Positions 14,190 through 21,865 of a stretch of 22,811 nt of DNA are shown piece after piece. The DNA is from a virus. The notes under the pieces are model-generated. The model made no database searches. It was not told the origin of the DNA and worked only from the letters and a program-made list of their open reading frames with translations. Numbering within the stretch: position 1 is the first letter of the stretch; every line of letters starts with the position of its first letter. The DNA lies in the IMG/VR virus record IMGVR_UViG_3300044641_008523, positions 1 through 22,811 of that record; one strand, written 5' to 3'. The translations under genes were made by a program, and so were the position numbers.

Positions 14190-15965
14190 TAGGGCTTTCT
14201 TCTCGATGTTTAGCTGTAAAATCTTATCTTCGCAATCTGCGATAGCGACGTCATAGTTTATATTCGCGCCAACTTTTAGTGAAGACTTGATGTTATGTGA
14301 ATCTTCTTTTAGCTTAACTAGAATCTGTTCAAATATTCCTAAATCCAAAAAGTTATTTAATAACTTCTTTCTATCAGTCGCTCCGTTTTTAATAAACATA
14401 TTCATTTCGCCTTGCGAGGCAAAAGAAGTTAATAAGAAATCTTCAGATTCTCCGATTAATTGCCGGAGAGCCTTATCGGAATCGCGGCGTTGCTCGCCAG
14501 AAATATCTTCAATAATATCTCCAGACTCGTCGATCCTAAAGAGATTCATTTTCGTATTCGCGCCAAGACCACGGGAATTACTCCACTTATGCGACATTCG
14601 TTCGACTTTATAATGATTCCCGTTAAGCTCGAACTCTACTTTTACTTCGCAATCTCCCTTTCTTGCGTTAATCACGTGCAAGTTGCTTATAGAACCTCGA
14701 TCAGTATCATTGAACAAAGCGTACATGATTGTTCCAGGTATGGATGACTTACCACATCGATTTGTTCCAAACAACCCGATAATACCTTCTAGACTAGAAA
14801 AATCGATTTTATTACCCTTTCCATAAGAAAAAGTATTATCCCATTCTAAACTTTTTATTGACCACTTTGTGTTTCTATTATTTTCGATGCTTTCGAATGA
14901 ATGGATGACACTAGATACGATGGAATCTACGCTGTCCCATTCCTCATCAGATAATTTATTTTTACCGCAAAATTCCCTAAGCGCGTCGAAATGAAACTTT
15001 TCGTCTCTAAGCGAGGCTTTTTCTATGTTATTTTCACCGATAACAATATTACTAGGCGGTGGCAATTCATTAATTTTCCAAGCAATCTCTTCGGGAAAAA
15101 GAGAAGATTTCACCAAAAATGAAAATTTTTTGATATCGTCTTGCGAAATGCTCTCATTCGACACAATTCGAATTCGACAATTTTTAGAAAATTTTTCGCA
15201 AGATCCAAACGTCAAATCAGGCGTACCTTCCCAGTCTACGTTGTAGAATGGATTAGGAGAAGGTACGATTCGTCTAACTGATGAGTACTCGTCTCTCGAT
15301 TTAATATTCCACAGCAAATATCCTTTTTCAATATCTTCTGCGAAATCTTGTTGTATCGTAGAACCAGGGTAAGCAAATCTTTCGTGTTCATCAAGATATT
15401 GAAATTTATGAATGTCGCCAAACATTCCGAAATCGTAACCTTGAAATAATGACATATCACGCTCGCCTTCTACCTCCCACCCAACATCTGTCTTGGCTTT
15501 TTTTATAGCGCCGTGAAAAAGACAAATATTAAGCTTTCCGCTAATTGGACTTACGGAATGCCAATTTTCTTCGTCGAAACAACTAAAATTAGTCCATACA
15601 GTATTAAACTCTTTATCTGTCCACTGGCATGTATCTCTAAGATAAACGATTCTATCGTTATTAAGCGTTTCGATAATCGGAGTTATCGTATCTAGTCGTG
15701 ATTTATTTAGAATCAATCCATCGTGATTTCCCAACGTAACGATAGTCGGAGCGACTTCTGCTAAGGCGGTGAACCACCAAGTTAATTGTTTAATCAATTC
15801 GGGAGATATTCCCATCGTTTTTGTATGTACGATATCACCCGCCACAACAATTCTATCGACACGTTGAGATTTCGCGTCTGCTAATAAATGTGAAAATACC
15901 TCTCGATATTCTCCGTGACGCTTCAATCCTCTCCAGTGAATATCTGCAATATGACAAACTTTCAA
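14187..15965 (-). CDS. 47: fused Mre11/SbcD nuclease plus Rad50/SbcC N-terminal half (T4 gp47-gp46)
   Basis: Processes DNA ends for recombination. Residues 1-220 are a Mre11-type phosphodiesterase: HIADIHW (5-11, Asp8, His10), VAGDIVHT (41-48, Asp44), LGNHDG (78-83, Asn80, His81), LFHGA (149-153, His151), FGDIHKF (182-188) and YPGST. After a capping region to about 360, a second domain starts at SIKSLEWDNTFSYGKGNKID and carries the Rad50 Walker A FGTNRCGKSS (399-408) and the Q-loop region LLTSFASQGEMNMF, then enters coiled coil and stops at residue 592. T4 encodes nuclease and ATPase separately as genes 47 and 46; here they are one polypeptide. Start TTG 15963-15965 with AGGAG eight bases upstream, which overlaps the primase stop. 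Confidence 0.9.
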   Translation of the reverse strand: MKVCHIADIHWRGLKRHGEYREVFSHLLADAKSQRVDRIVVAGDIVHTKTMGISPELIKQLTWWFTALAEVAPTIVTLGNHDGLILNKSRLDTITPIIETLNNDRIVYLRDTCQWTDKEFNTVWTNFSCFDEENWHSVSPISGKLNICLFHGAIKKAKTDVGWEVEGERDMSLFQGYDFGMFGDIHKFQYLDEHERFAYPGSTIQQDFAEDIEKGYLLWNIKSRDEYSSVRRIVPSPNPFYNVDWEGTPDLTFGSCEKFSKNCRIRIVSNESISQDDIKKFSFLVKSSLFPEEIAWKINELPPPSNIVIGENNIEKASLRDEKFHFDALREFCGKNKLSDEEWDSVDSIVSSVIHSFESIENNRNTKWSIKSLEWDNTFSYGKGNKIDFSSLEGIIGLFGTNRCGKSSIPGTIMYALFNDTDRGSISNLHVINARKGDCEVKVEFELNGNHYKVERMSHKWSNSRGLGANTKMNLFRIDESGDIIEDISGEQRRDSDKALRQLIGESEDFLLTSFASQGEMNMFIKNGATDRKKLLNNFLDLGIFEQILVKLKEDSHNIKSSLKVGANINYDVAIADCEDKILQLNIEKKAL

Positions 15966-15972
15966 AACGATT

Positions 15973-15977
15973 CTCCT
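15973..15977 (-). promoter_or_regulatory. Shine-Dalgarno for the TTG-started Mre11 gene
   Basis: AGGAG lies at optimal distance before TTG 15963-15965 and overlaps the TAG of the primase gene. The first residues read KVCHIADIHW, the usual beginning of Mre11/SbcD proteins, which confirms the TTG. Confidence 0.6.
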
Positions 15978-16941
15978 AAAATATTGAACCAGATGAAATA
16001 TTATTAATTTTATAAATTAACCTATTAACAGGATGCCATTCGAACGCATTTTTCTTAAACGATTCGAATTCGCTTCTAGACATTTCTCCGATATCAATAT
16101 TACCTCTTATTTCCAAGAATTTCACCTTTATGTTATGTTGATATAACGTCCTAGCTATTTTGTGCGATTTACTTAACGCGTCGGAATCAAGAGCTAAAAT
16201 TACCGGAGTGTTATTTTCTATTATTCTCTTGAAGAGTAGCGAATCTTGTGGTAAGGTTGAACCCAATAGAGCGACAGTGTTATCTGTGGCTTTCATCAAA
16301 TCGAATGGTCCTTCTACGAGTAGAACTTCTTTTTTCCAGTCTACGTCCACTTCATTAAATATAATTGTCTTTCTATCTATTTTAGGATTAACGTACCTGA
16401 CTTTTGAATCTTTATCGATAGTTCTAGCAGTCCAATAGTTTATTTTTCCCATCGAATCGAAAGAAGGAATTACTATACGTCGACGCAATCGACCCTTTGT
16501 GCATCCGATTAAACGAAATCTATATGATAAGTCTTCGTCGATTCCTCTCTGCGTTAAGTAATTTAAAATTGCTTTCGCATCGGGATCTTTCGAAACGACT
16601 AGTTCGTCTATAGTAAGACCGTCAGGAATTTCTATTTCTTCGATGCGTGTATTCTCATCATCGAAAAATACCTTTCTAAATTCTGCGCTCTCGAATCTAG
16701 AAACCCAAGCTTGATAATACGACTTTGCGTAAGTCTTCAGTAAAGAAGGTACACTTCTTCCTTTCGTTTCGCAAACCCAGCAATGCCACTGTCCCGTATC
16801 TATTCTTACTATCAACTTTTTTTTGTTTTTCGTAGTCTTGCAATTAGGGCAAGAAAAAGCAATATTAATTCCGTCTCTAGCGACTTCACCATCGCCGAAG
16901 ACATTTTTTAAAAATTTGATTCGATCGCCTGCGTCTAGCAC
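15976..16941 (-). CDS. 61: DNA primase, zinc ribbon plus TOPRIM (DnaG / T4 gp61 type)
   Basis: Makes RNA primers for lagging-strand synthesis. The 321-aa product has an N-terminal zinc ribbon with SCPNC (30-34) and HCWVC (53-57), i.e. Cys31, Cys34, Cys54 and Cys57, as in DnaG-type primases. The TOPRIM domain follows: LRRRIVIPSFDSMGKINYWT (152-171), LLVEGPFDLMKA (207-218, Glu210) and ILALDSDA (248-255, Asp252 and Asp254). T4 gp61 is 342 aa, so length fits. No helicase domain is fused, so it must pair with a separate gp41-like helicase not in this window. The start is GTG 16939-16941 with a weak ribosome binding site; an ATG two bases earlier is out of frame and stops at once. Confidence 0.93.
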   Translation of the reverse strand: MLDAGDRIKFLKNVFGDGEVARDGINIAFSCPNCKTTKNKKKLIVRIDTGQWHCWVCETKGRSVPSLLKTYAKSYYQAWVSRFESAEFRKVFFDDENTRIEEIEIPDGLTIDELVVSKDPDAKAILNYLTQRGIDEDLSYRFRLIGCTKGRLRRRIVIPSFDSMGKINYWTARTIDKDSKVRYVNPKIDRKTIIFNEVDVDWKKEVLLVEGPFDLMKATDNTVALLGSTLPQDSLLFKRIIENNTPVILALDSDALSKSHKIARTLYQHNIKVKFLEIRGNIDIGEMSRSEFESFKKNAFEWHPVNRLIYKINNISSGSIF

Positions 16942-16962
16942 ATCTTTAATATAAAGTGATTA

Positions 16963-17505
16963 CTATTGTTTTTTTAATGCTAAACACGCTCTAGCCATCA
17001 CGTAAGCGTCCATACTATCTTCAACGCCTTTTTCAAAAACTATTTCACCTTTTCTTGGACCATTACGAAGAGTTTTTGTAGGCCACTGATATTCTGGCTC
17101 TTGAACGAGAACCCATTCTCGAACGATCGCTTTTGCGTCCTCGCCTTTTTTAGCAGTCCTTATTCCAACCGATTTTCTTGAATCAGAAACAGATATTATC
17201 GTTGGTTTAAATCCGAACTCTACGTAAGAAATGTAACAAACGATCCCATTAAATCTAGCCAGGGTCGATATAGTGTGAGCGCTTGATAAACCTCTTCTAA
17301 AGATAGAGAGATTTTCTTCTATCGAAATACGGGATATGTCAAACGAAGTCGAATATTTTTTAATTTCCGCGCGAACAGCCACTGCCTTGTCGAATAAATC
17401 TTCAAGATTAGATAAGTTACAATAACTAGAACTTATAAGCTTTCCCGTCTTGTCGACGAGCGCAAAACCTGTACACGATGTACTTATATCAATACCCAAA
17501 ATCAT
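16963..17505 (-). CDS. RuvC-like Holliday junction resolvase
   Basis: RNase H-fold endonuclease expected to cut branched DNA before packaging. The 180-aa product begins MILGIDISTSCTGFALVD, with the first catalytic Asp at 6; RISIEEN (59-65) supplies Glu63/Glu64; GVEDSMDAYVMA (160-171) supplies the last acidic residues (Asp163, Asp166). This order and spacing is that of RuvC-family resolvases, as is the length (E. coli RuvC 173 aa). T4 uses an unrelated enzyme, endonuclease VII (gp49), for this job. The ATG directly abuts the stop of the LamG protein (TAA ATG), without a Shine-Dalgarno. It lies upstream of primase and Mre11-Rad50, forming a DNA metabolism cluster. Confidence 0.9.
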   Translation of the reverse strand: MILGIDISTSCTGFALVDKTGKLISSSYCNLSNLEDLFDKAVAVRAEIKKYSTSFDISRISIEENLSIFRRGLSSAHTISTLARFNGIVCYISYVEFGFKPTIISVSDSRKSVGIRTAKKGEDAKAIVREWVLVQEPEYQWPTKTLRNGPRKGEIVFEKGVEDSMDAYVMARACLALKKQ

Positions 17506-19833
17506 TTAGAAATCTATTTTTGTTCTAAACATTATCCTATCGCTATTTCTCTTGTTAATAGGTTGAGCCAAATCAGTTCGAGCAACTATGTTTAGATTTT
17601 GGTCGTGAAAATTTATTCTTCCTATCCTGATGAAACCAGCCTGTGTATCGTTAACATAATCGGTAAGATACAACTGTTTCCAGTCGGGGTTCGAACTAGA
17701 GTTTATTTGCCACGCGGGAACGATAGCTTGTATTTCTAGAACGTGCACAGGTTGTGTTCCCCTTAGATTAACTGTATACGAATCTTTACCAAATAATTCG
17801 CCAAGATACGGAGTAGTGACGACCGAAATACCTTCAGAATACAGTATGAAACCAGAACTTGCCCAGGTTGCGTGGGTCGAATCAGCATCAGCTCTATACA
17901 AAGAGCCTAATCCGTTGTCCCTAAGTCTTATGGACATCGTGCCTTCGCTTCCCGTAAATGAGTTATCAATTACTTCGTAAGTCTCTGGATAAATTCGACT
18001 TCCGTAGAAAAGATTCGACGCGTCGAAAAAAGTTACTGCGTTCGAGCTTTCGTCTCTTGTTCTTTGAAAAATGGTTAATACAGCACCAGGAGCTACGCCA
18101 GGGTTTTCGGGACTCGTTCCCATCAATTCATCTAGTAAATTACCGTCTTGAACCAACCCAGGGAATAACGAACTCGTGGGTAATAATTTAGAAAGATTTA
18201 CGAAAGATAAATCAGGCGCGCCCGTATCTGTAACAAATTTCTCCATGATCTTACCGATCTCATAATCCGAATCTGTCCCACTATATAGTAATTGAAAATT
18301 AGGATAAAATTTACCATTATCACAAGGCATAATTGTTAGATTTCTTCTAACTGTTGATCCCGTAGCGTAAAAATAATCATTAGCTTCTTTGAAATCCTGC
18401 GATTGATAAGGTATTTCGCTAGATGTTAAAAACAATAATCTGGGATAGTAACCTTTTACGAGTTCGCGCGTATGATTTTCGACGTTTATGTGATGTCCAC
18501 CGACTCCAAAACTTAACGCCACGTTGTATGGATCATCGGTTGTAGAAGCGAAACTCTGAAACGGTGTTTGCAAAACCAATCTTTCTGATGTTTCTTTTCT
18601 AAAAAAAGGTGGTACATAGAACAATAAATTCTCGTCTAAATCGGGCCCAATTTTACTACCCGATGTAATCGACTCCCAATCTCGTGATATATTCCATATT
18701 CTAATTTCGTGTAACTCTCCCTTGAAAGGAGCGTCTAATTTAAAATTCGAAGGATACTCTGGATTAGACGGTGTTGCGTTGAAGGCATCGGTCACACCTT
18801 CATTGTTCACAGCGTCTAACGAAAAAAATCCGTGTGGACCATAAATAAAATTATTTTCTCCATCGTAAAAATTTCCAACGAAAATAGCAGATCGATCGTC
18901 GTAAGAAGCAGAAAATGGTAGCAAATTTTCAGGACAATAAAAACTACCCGCTTTATTTCCGTCAATATAAAAAGAACCTGTTGATTCGTTTTTTGTCGGT
19001 GACCACGTTAAACATACATGATGCCAATTATTTCTTTTTATTTTAAAATCGTCGGATAAAAATGCATATTCTAGTGGATTCGAACCTATCGAATTAAGAT
19101 CTAAGTATTTCGGATTTAGATCGGCGCTATGTGTTAGTTGTAAAAGTACTCTAAACGAACTCGGTTCACCCGCGAAGTCGATATCGCTTCCGCTTACGAT
19201 AGAAATCGCGAAACAAGAAGACATGTGTAGAATTGTACCAGCGCTATAGTTTTGCTCTACGTAAGAGGGCTTTACATAAAATTCTATAGTGAAATCTTGC
19301 TCTGGTGAATAAACGGGTAAATTTCCTTCTTTAGGGTTCGGATAAATTATGCTAGCTGAAGTTGGTCCGACGTCTTTCGGAAAATGTAAGCTACAATAAT
19401 TTGTATACCCCCATCCAATGTTTGGATATCCTATTTTATAATGAGGTAATAATACAGTTCTTACTACATTTTTTCTAAGAGTATCAGAAGTCAGCCTAAA
19501 CGAAGGTTCGAATCTAATGACTTCTACACTTTTCTGGAACCTTGGATCGATCGGGGAACTGTTAACTTTTTCTATATATTTCTCTAGTTCCTTTGAAAAA
19601 TTTGCGCTTTGTGAAGCATTACTTTTGACATCAAGAAATGCGCTTTCGATCGAGTCTTCTGTGAAAAGGCTATCATTGAATACAGATGAGTCTTTTTCTG
19701 CGCGTGAAAGTCTTTTAAAAACTCGAACGTCTCCAGTTATACCGTCTACAGAAGAAGAAGCAAAACTTCTACTTGGTCTCGCCAAAACAGTAAACGTATC
19801 GAACGAGTCCTGGGGTAGCTTTATAAAAGACAA
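17506..19833 (-). CDS. virion protein with LamG/concanavalin A-like domain, 775 aa
   Basis: Residues about 179-385 form a LamG-type jelly roll: DFTIEFYVKPS (180-190), NNWHHVCLTWSPTKNESTGS (268-287) followed by FYIDGNKAGSFY, and ELHEIRIWNISRDW (373-386). Such domains bind sugars and occur in phage tail and capsid adhesins. The remaining N- and C-terminal parts are not recognised. The last 19 residues (QPINKRNSDRIMFRTKIDF) match gaplessly the end of the 421-aa protein upstream, suggesting a common attachment module. The start is TTG 19831-19833: a stop lies two codons upstream, GGGGTGA precedes it, and no ATG follows for a long stretch. It is likely an adhesin, neck or baseplate component; the exact place in the virion is unknown. 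Confidence 0.85.
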   Translation of the reverse strand: MSFIKLPQDSFDTFTVLARPSRSFASSSVDGITGDVRVFKRLSRAEKDSSVFNDSLFTEDSIESAFLDVKSNASQSANFSKELEKYIEKVNSSPIDPRFQKSVEVIRFEPSFRLTSDTLRKNVVRTVLLPHYKIGYPNIGWGYTNYCSLHFPKDVGPTSASIIYPNPKEGNLPVYSPEQDFTIEFYVKPSYVEQNYSAGTILHMSSCFAISIVSGSDIDFAGEPSSFRVLLQLTHSADLNPKYLDLNSIGSNPLEYAFLSDDFKIKRNNWHHVCLTWSPTKNESTGSFYIDGNKAGSFYCPENLLPFSASYDDRSAIFVGNFYDGENNFIYGPHGFFSLDAVNNEGVTDAFNATPSNPEYPSNFKLDAPFKGELHEIRIWNISRDWESITSGSKIGPDLDENLLFYVPPFFRKETSERLVLQTPFQSFASTTDDPYNVALSFGVGGHHINVENHTRELVKGYYPRLLFLTSSEIPYQSQDFKEANDYFYATGSTVRRNLTIMPCDNGKFYPNFQLLYSGTDSDYEIGKIMEKFVTDTGAPDLSFVNLSKLLPTSSLFPGLVQDGNLLDELMGTSPENPGVAPGAVLTIFQRTRDESSNAVTFFDASNLFYGSRIYPETYEVIDNSFTGSEGTMSIRLRDNGLGSLYRADADSTHATWASSGFILYSEGISVVTTPYLGELFGKDSYTVNLRGTQPVHVLEIQAIVPAWQINSSSNPDWKQLYLTDYVNDTQAGFIRIGRINFHDQNLNIVARTDLAQPINKRNSDRIMFRTKIDF

Positions 19834-19861
19834 TATTCACCCCGCAAAATAAATACTAAAA

Positions 19862-21127
19862 TTAGAAATCTAATCTTACTCTAACCGTAAGATCTTTTTC
19901 GTAATTTTTCTCTATCGGTCTTGAGAACTTGGCTACAGCCAATAAGTTGTTGTTCGAATCATACAAACCGACAGTAGTAGGATATGTAAAGCTCGTTTGT
20001 ATATCCTCTTGACCAGGTTCGATTACGACAATTTCTCCTGCGTCGCTCGTATATGTAGGATTCGTAGAATAATTAAATTCATCGGCTGTAGCTCTACAGA
20101 AAATCAAAGTAGAGTTTATCGTAGTTTGATTTTGAAAGGTGAGCGCAGTAAATGATCCTGATGAGAATCTACACGAAGCAACGTGATCGACGATATCGTC
20201 GATCGATGACGACACGAAGAAATCAGGTATAAATTTAGCCGATGGATTCGAACCTGGTAAACCTGACCCGATAATTGTAGTATTGACGCCTGCTAATGAA
20301 CTCGTCGTCGCAGAAATAACTCCTGATACGTGCTGATCTGCCCACATGATCTTCTTGGCATCCAAAATTACTATGCCTGCGTCATAAAAGATTAAACCTA
20401 CTTTTTCTGTTGAATTATTCGCGTTGACGACGTCACCGACCTCTCCACCGAACGTAGTCCGTCTATTTGAAGAAGAACCAACGTCGGTAAATAATGTAGC
20501 GCCAATATTACTAGTGACATCGATGTTCGAACCGGTGTATATATTCGCGATGGCTTTTTCATCGATACCTGCGTTTGGGCTACCGTCTAGTACACCCGAT
20601 ACATAGAATCGCATCGCAAACGATTCACGCTTGAGTCTATCTCTAGCGAATAATCTCTTAAAATTGATAAAAATAGCCTCGTCGATTCTTTCTTGTGTAG
20701 TAGAACCATCGAACGGCGCGTAAAAAGAACTATCCGTATCGCCGAGTAATTTTCCTGCGTGTAATTTATATAAATCGATTTTCTCTCTCATCATTAGCGA
20801 AGAAGAAGAAAATAAAAACTTTCCTGTTGTATCTTCACCCGTTTTTGAAGATAAAACTGTACTCGATGATAAAAACAATCCTGCTGTAATGTCGAAAATT
20901 GGATTCGCGACCTGCAATGTATAATCTTGATCATATACAGTTTGAAACAATGATGAAGTTATTGAATATACAGATGCAGTTTCATCCGCCGAAGACGAAA
21001 TGAACATATCGTATACTCTTCTAGTTACAGACCCCGAGATATCGTTTTGCACGATATCTATTAATTGATTTAAACTTGTTCTCGTAGTTTGTATATCAGC
21101 TGATGTTAATTCTTTAAATGTTGCCAT
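19862..21127 (-). CDS. virion structural-type protein, 421 aa
   Basis: ATG start with only a weak GAAGTGA upstream; three bases after the stop of the 236-aa gene. The N-terminus (MATFKELTSADIQTTRTSLN) is helical, followed by Ser/Thr-rich, beta-type sequence (SSSADETASVYSITSSLFQT; LFSSSSLMMREKIDLYKLHA). The centre (about 145-175) has a helical EAIFINFKRLFARDRLKRES. No enzyme motif, signal or membrane segment. It ends RPIEKNYEKDLTVRVRLDF, the same C-terminal module as the LamG protein. I recall similar proteins as unnamed virion proteins of marine T4-like phages. Position in the tail block supports a structural role; the exact component is not assigned. Confidence 0.82.
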   Translation of the reverse strand: MATFKELTSADIQTTRTSLNQLIDIVQNDISGSVTRRVYDMFISSSADETASVYSITSSLFQTVYDQDYTLQVANPIFDITAGLFLSSSTVLSSKTGEDTTGKFLFSSSSLMMREKIDLYKLHAGKLLGDTDSSFYAPFDGSTTQERIDEAIFINFKRLFARDRLKRESFAMRFYVSGVLDGSPNAGIDEKAIANIYTGSNIDVTSNIGATLFTDVGSSSNRRTTFGGEVGDVVNANNSTEKVGLIFYDAGIVILDAKKIMWADQHVSGVISATTSSLAGVNTTIIGSGLPGSNPSAKFIPDFFVSSSIDDIVDHVASCRFSSGSFTALTFQNQTTINSTLIFCRATADEFNYSTNPTYTSDAGEIVVIEPGQEDIQTSFTYPTTVGLYDSNNNLLAVAKFSRPIEKNYEKDLTVRVRLDF

Positions 21128-21130
21128 TTT

Positions 21131-21841
21131 TCACTTCGATACTGAGATTGTAAAGTCACTTACGGCGCCAGACTGCAAACCAGTTATGCTACCGACTGCA
21201 TTGATAATAGTTTTATCAGTTGATAAACCGTAAATTAAAAATTGTGTATCAGTTATTGACTTAAGCGCTAACGTGAAACTAACTAATGAACCACCTGCAG
21301 CGGTCGTAGTTGGATTTCTTACGATAGTGTAATATGCGACACCATCTCTATCTATAAAATCTGGGGTAGCTCCGACAATTTGTAAAAACATATTAGGTAA
21401 TTTAACTATGAACTGTTGATCTCTCAGTTCGACGTCGATAGTAGATTCACCAGTAATTTGTTGCGTAAAAGTTAATTGTTTTGTAGAGTCGACAGAATTC
21501 AATTTCATAGAAATTAAACTAATCGATGTAGAACTCGAACCGGTTGTGAGAGAAATCTTCGGTAATCGATATAAATTTGGATTGGATAATGAAATATTTT
21601 TATACTTTAAAGCCAAACCTGCGTTAGTTTGCGCTTCAAAAATTGGTGTATTTTTTTCTATTTTTTCTTTTCCAATAACTCTACCAAATTTTTGTATAAT
21701 AGAATAATCTATTTCATCGTCAGCAAAAGAAAATTTAACTATGCTAAAGCTGCCATCGTTTCTTGCCAAAAATTGTCTACCGATATCTGTCAATACTGCG
21801 TCGACAATAATATTGGAAGATGAATGATCTAAAAAGCCCAT
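21131..21841 (-). CDS. virion structural-type protein, 236 aa
   Basis: Begins MGFLDHSSSNIIVDAVLTDI and continues GRQFLARNDGSFSIVKFSFA, DDEIDYSIIQKFGR, with EKIEKNTPIFEAQTN near 60-73. This N-terminal pattern recurs, as I remember it, in proteins of unknown function in cyanophages and other marine T4-like phages. The rest (about 80-236) is beta-rich with many Ser/Thr. No catalytic residues, signal peptide or membrane segment. Only a weak GGGT precedes the ATG. It lies between the FN3 protein and the 421-aa virion protein, so a neck, tail or baseplate component is likely; not more specific. Confidence 0.82.
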   Translation of the reverse strand: MGFLDHSSSNIIVDAVLTDIGRQFLARNDGSFSIVKFSFADDEIDYSIIQKFGRVIGKEKIEKNTPIFEAQTNAGLALKYKNISLSNPNLYRLPKISLTTGSSSTSISLISMKLNSVDSTKQLTFTQQITGESTIDVELRDQQFIVKLPNMFLQIVGATPDFIDRDGVAYYTIVRNPTTTAAGGSLVSFTLALKSITDTQFLIYGLSTDKTIINAVGSITGLQSGAVSDFTISVSK

Positions 21842-21865
21842 TTTTTTACCCAGTCGTGTTAAGTA

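Noticed and set aside
12843-15965. Stop codon reassignment (TAA as sense) in this phage
   Set aside because: TAA terminates many other genes here, including terminase, scaffold and the 279-aa gene, all at sensible ends.
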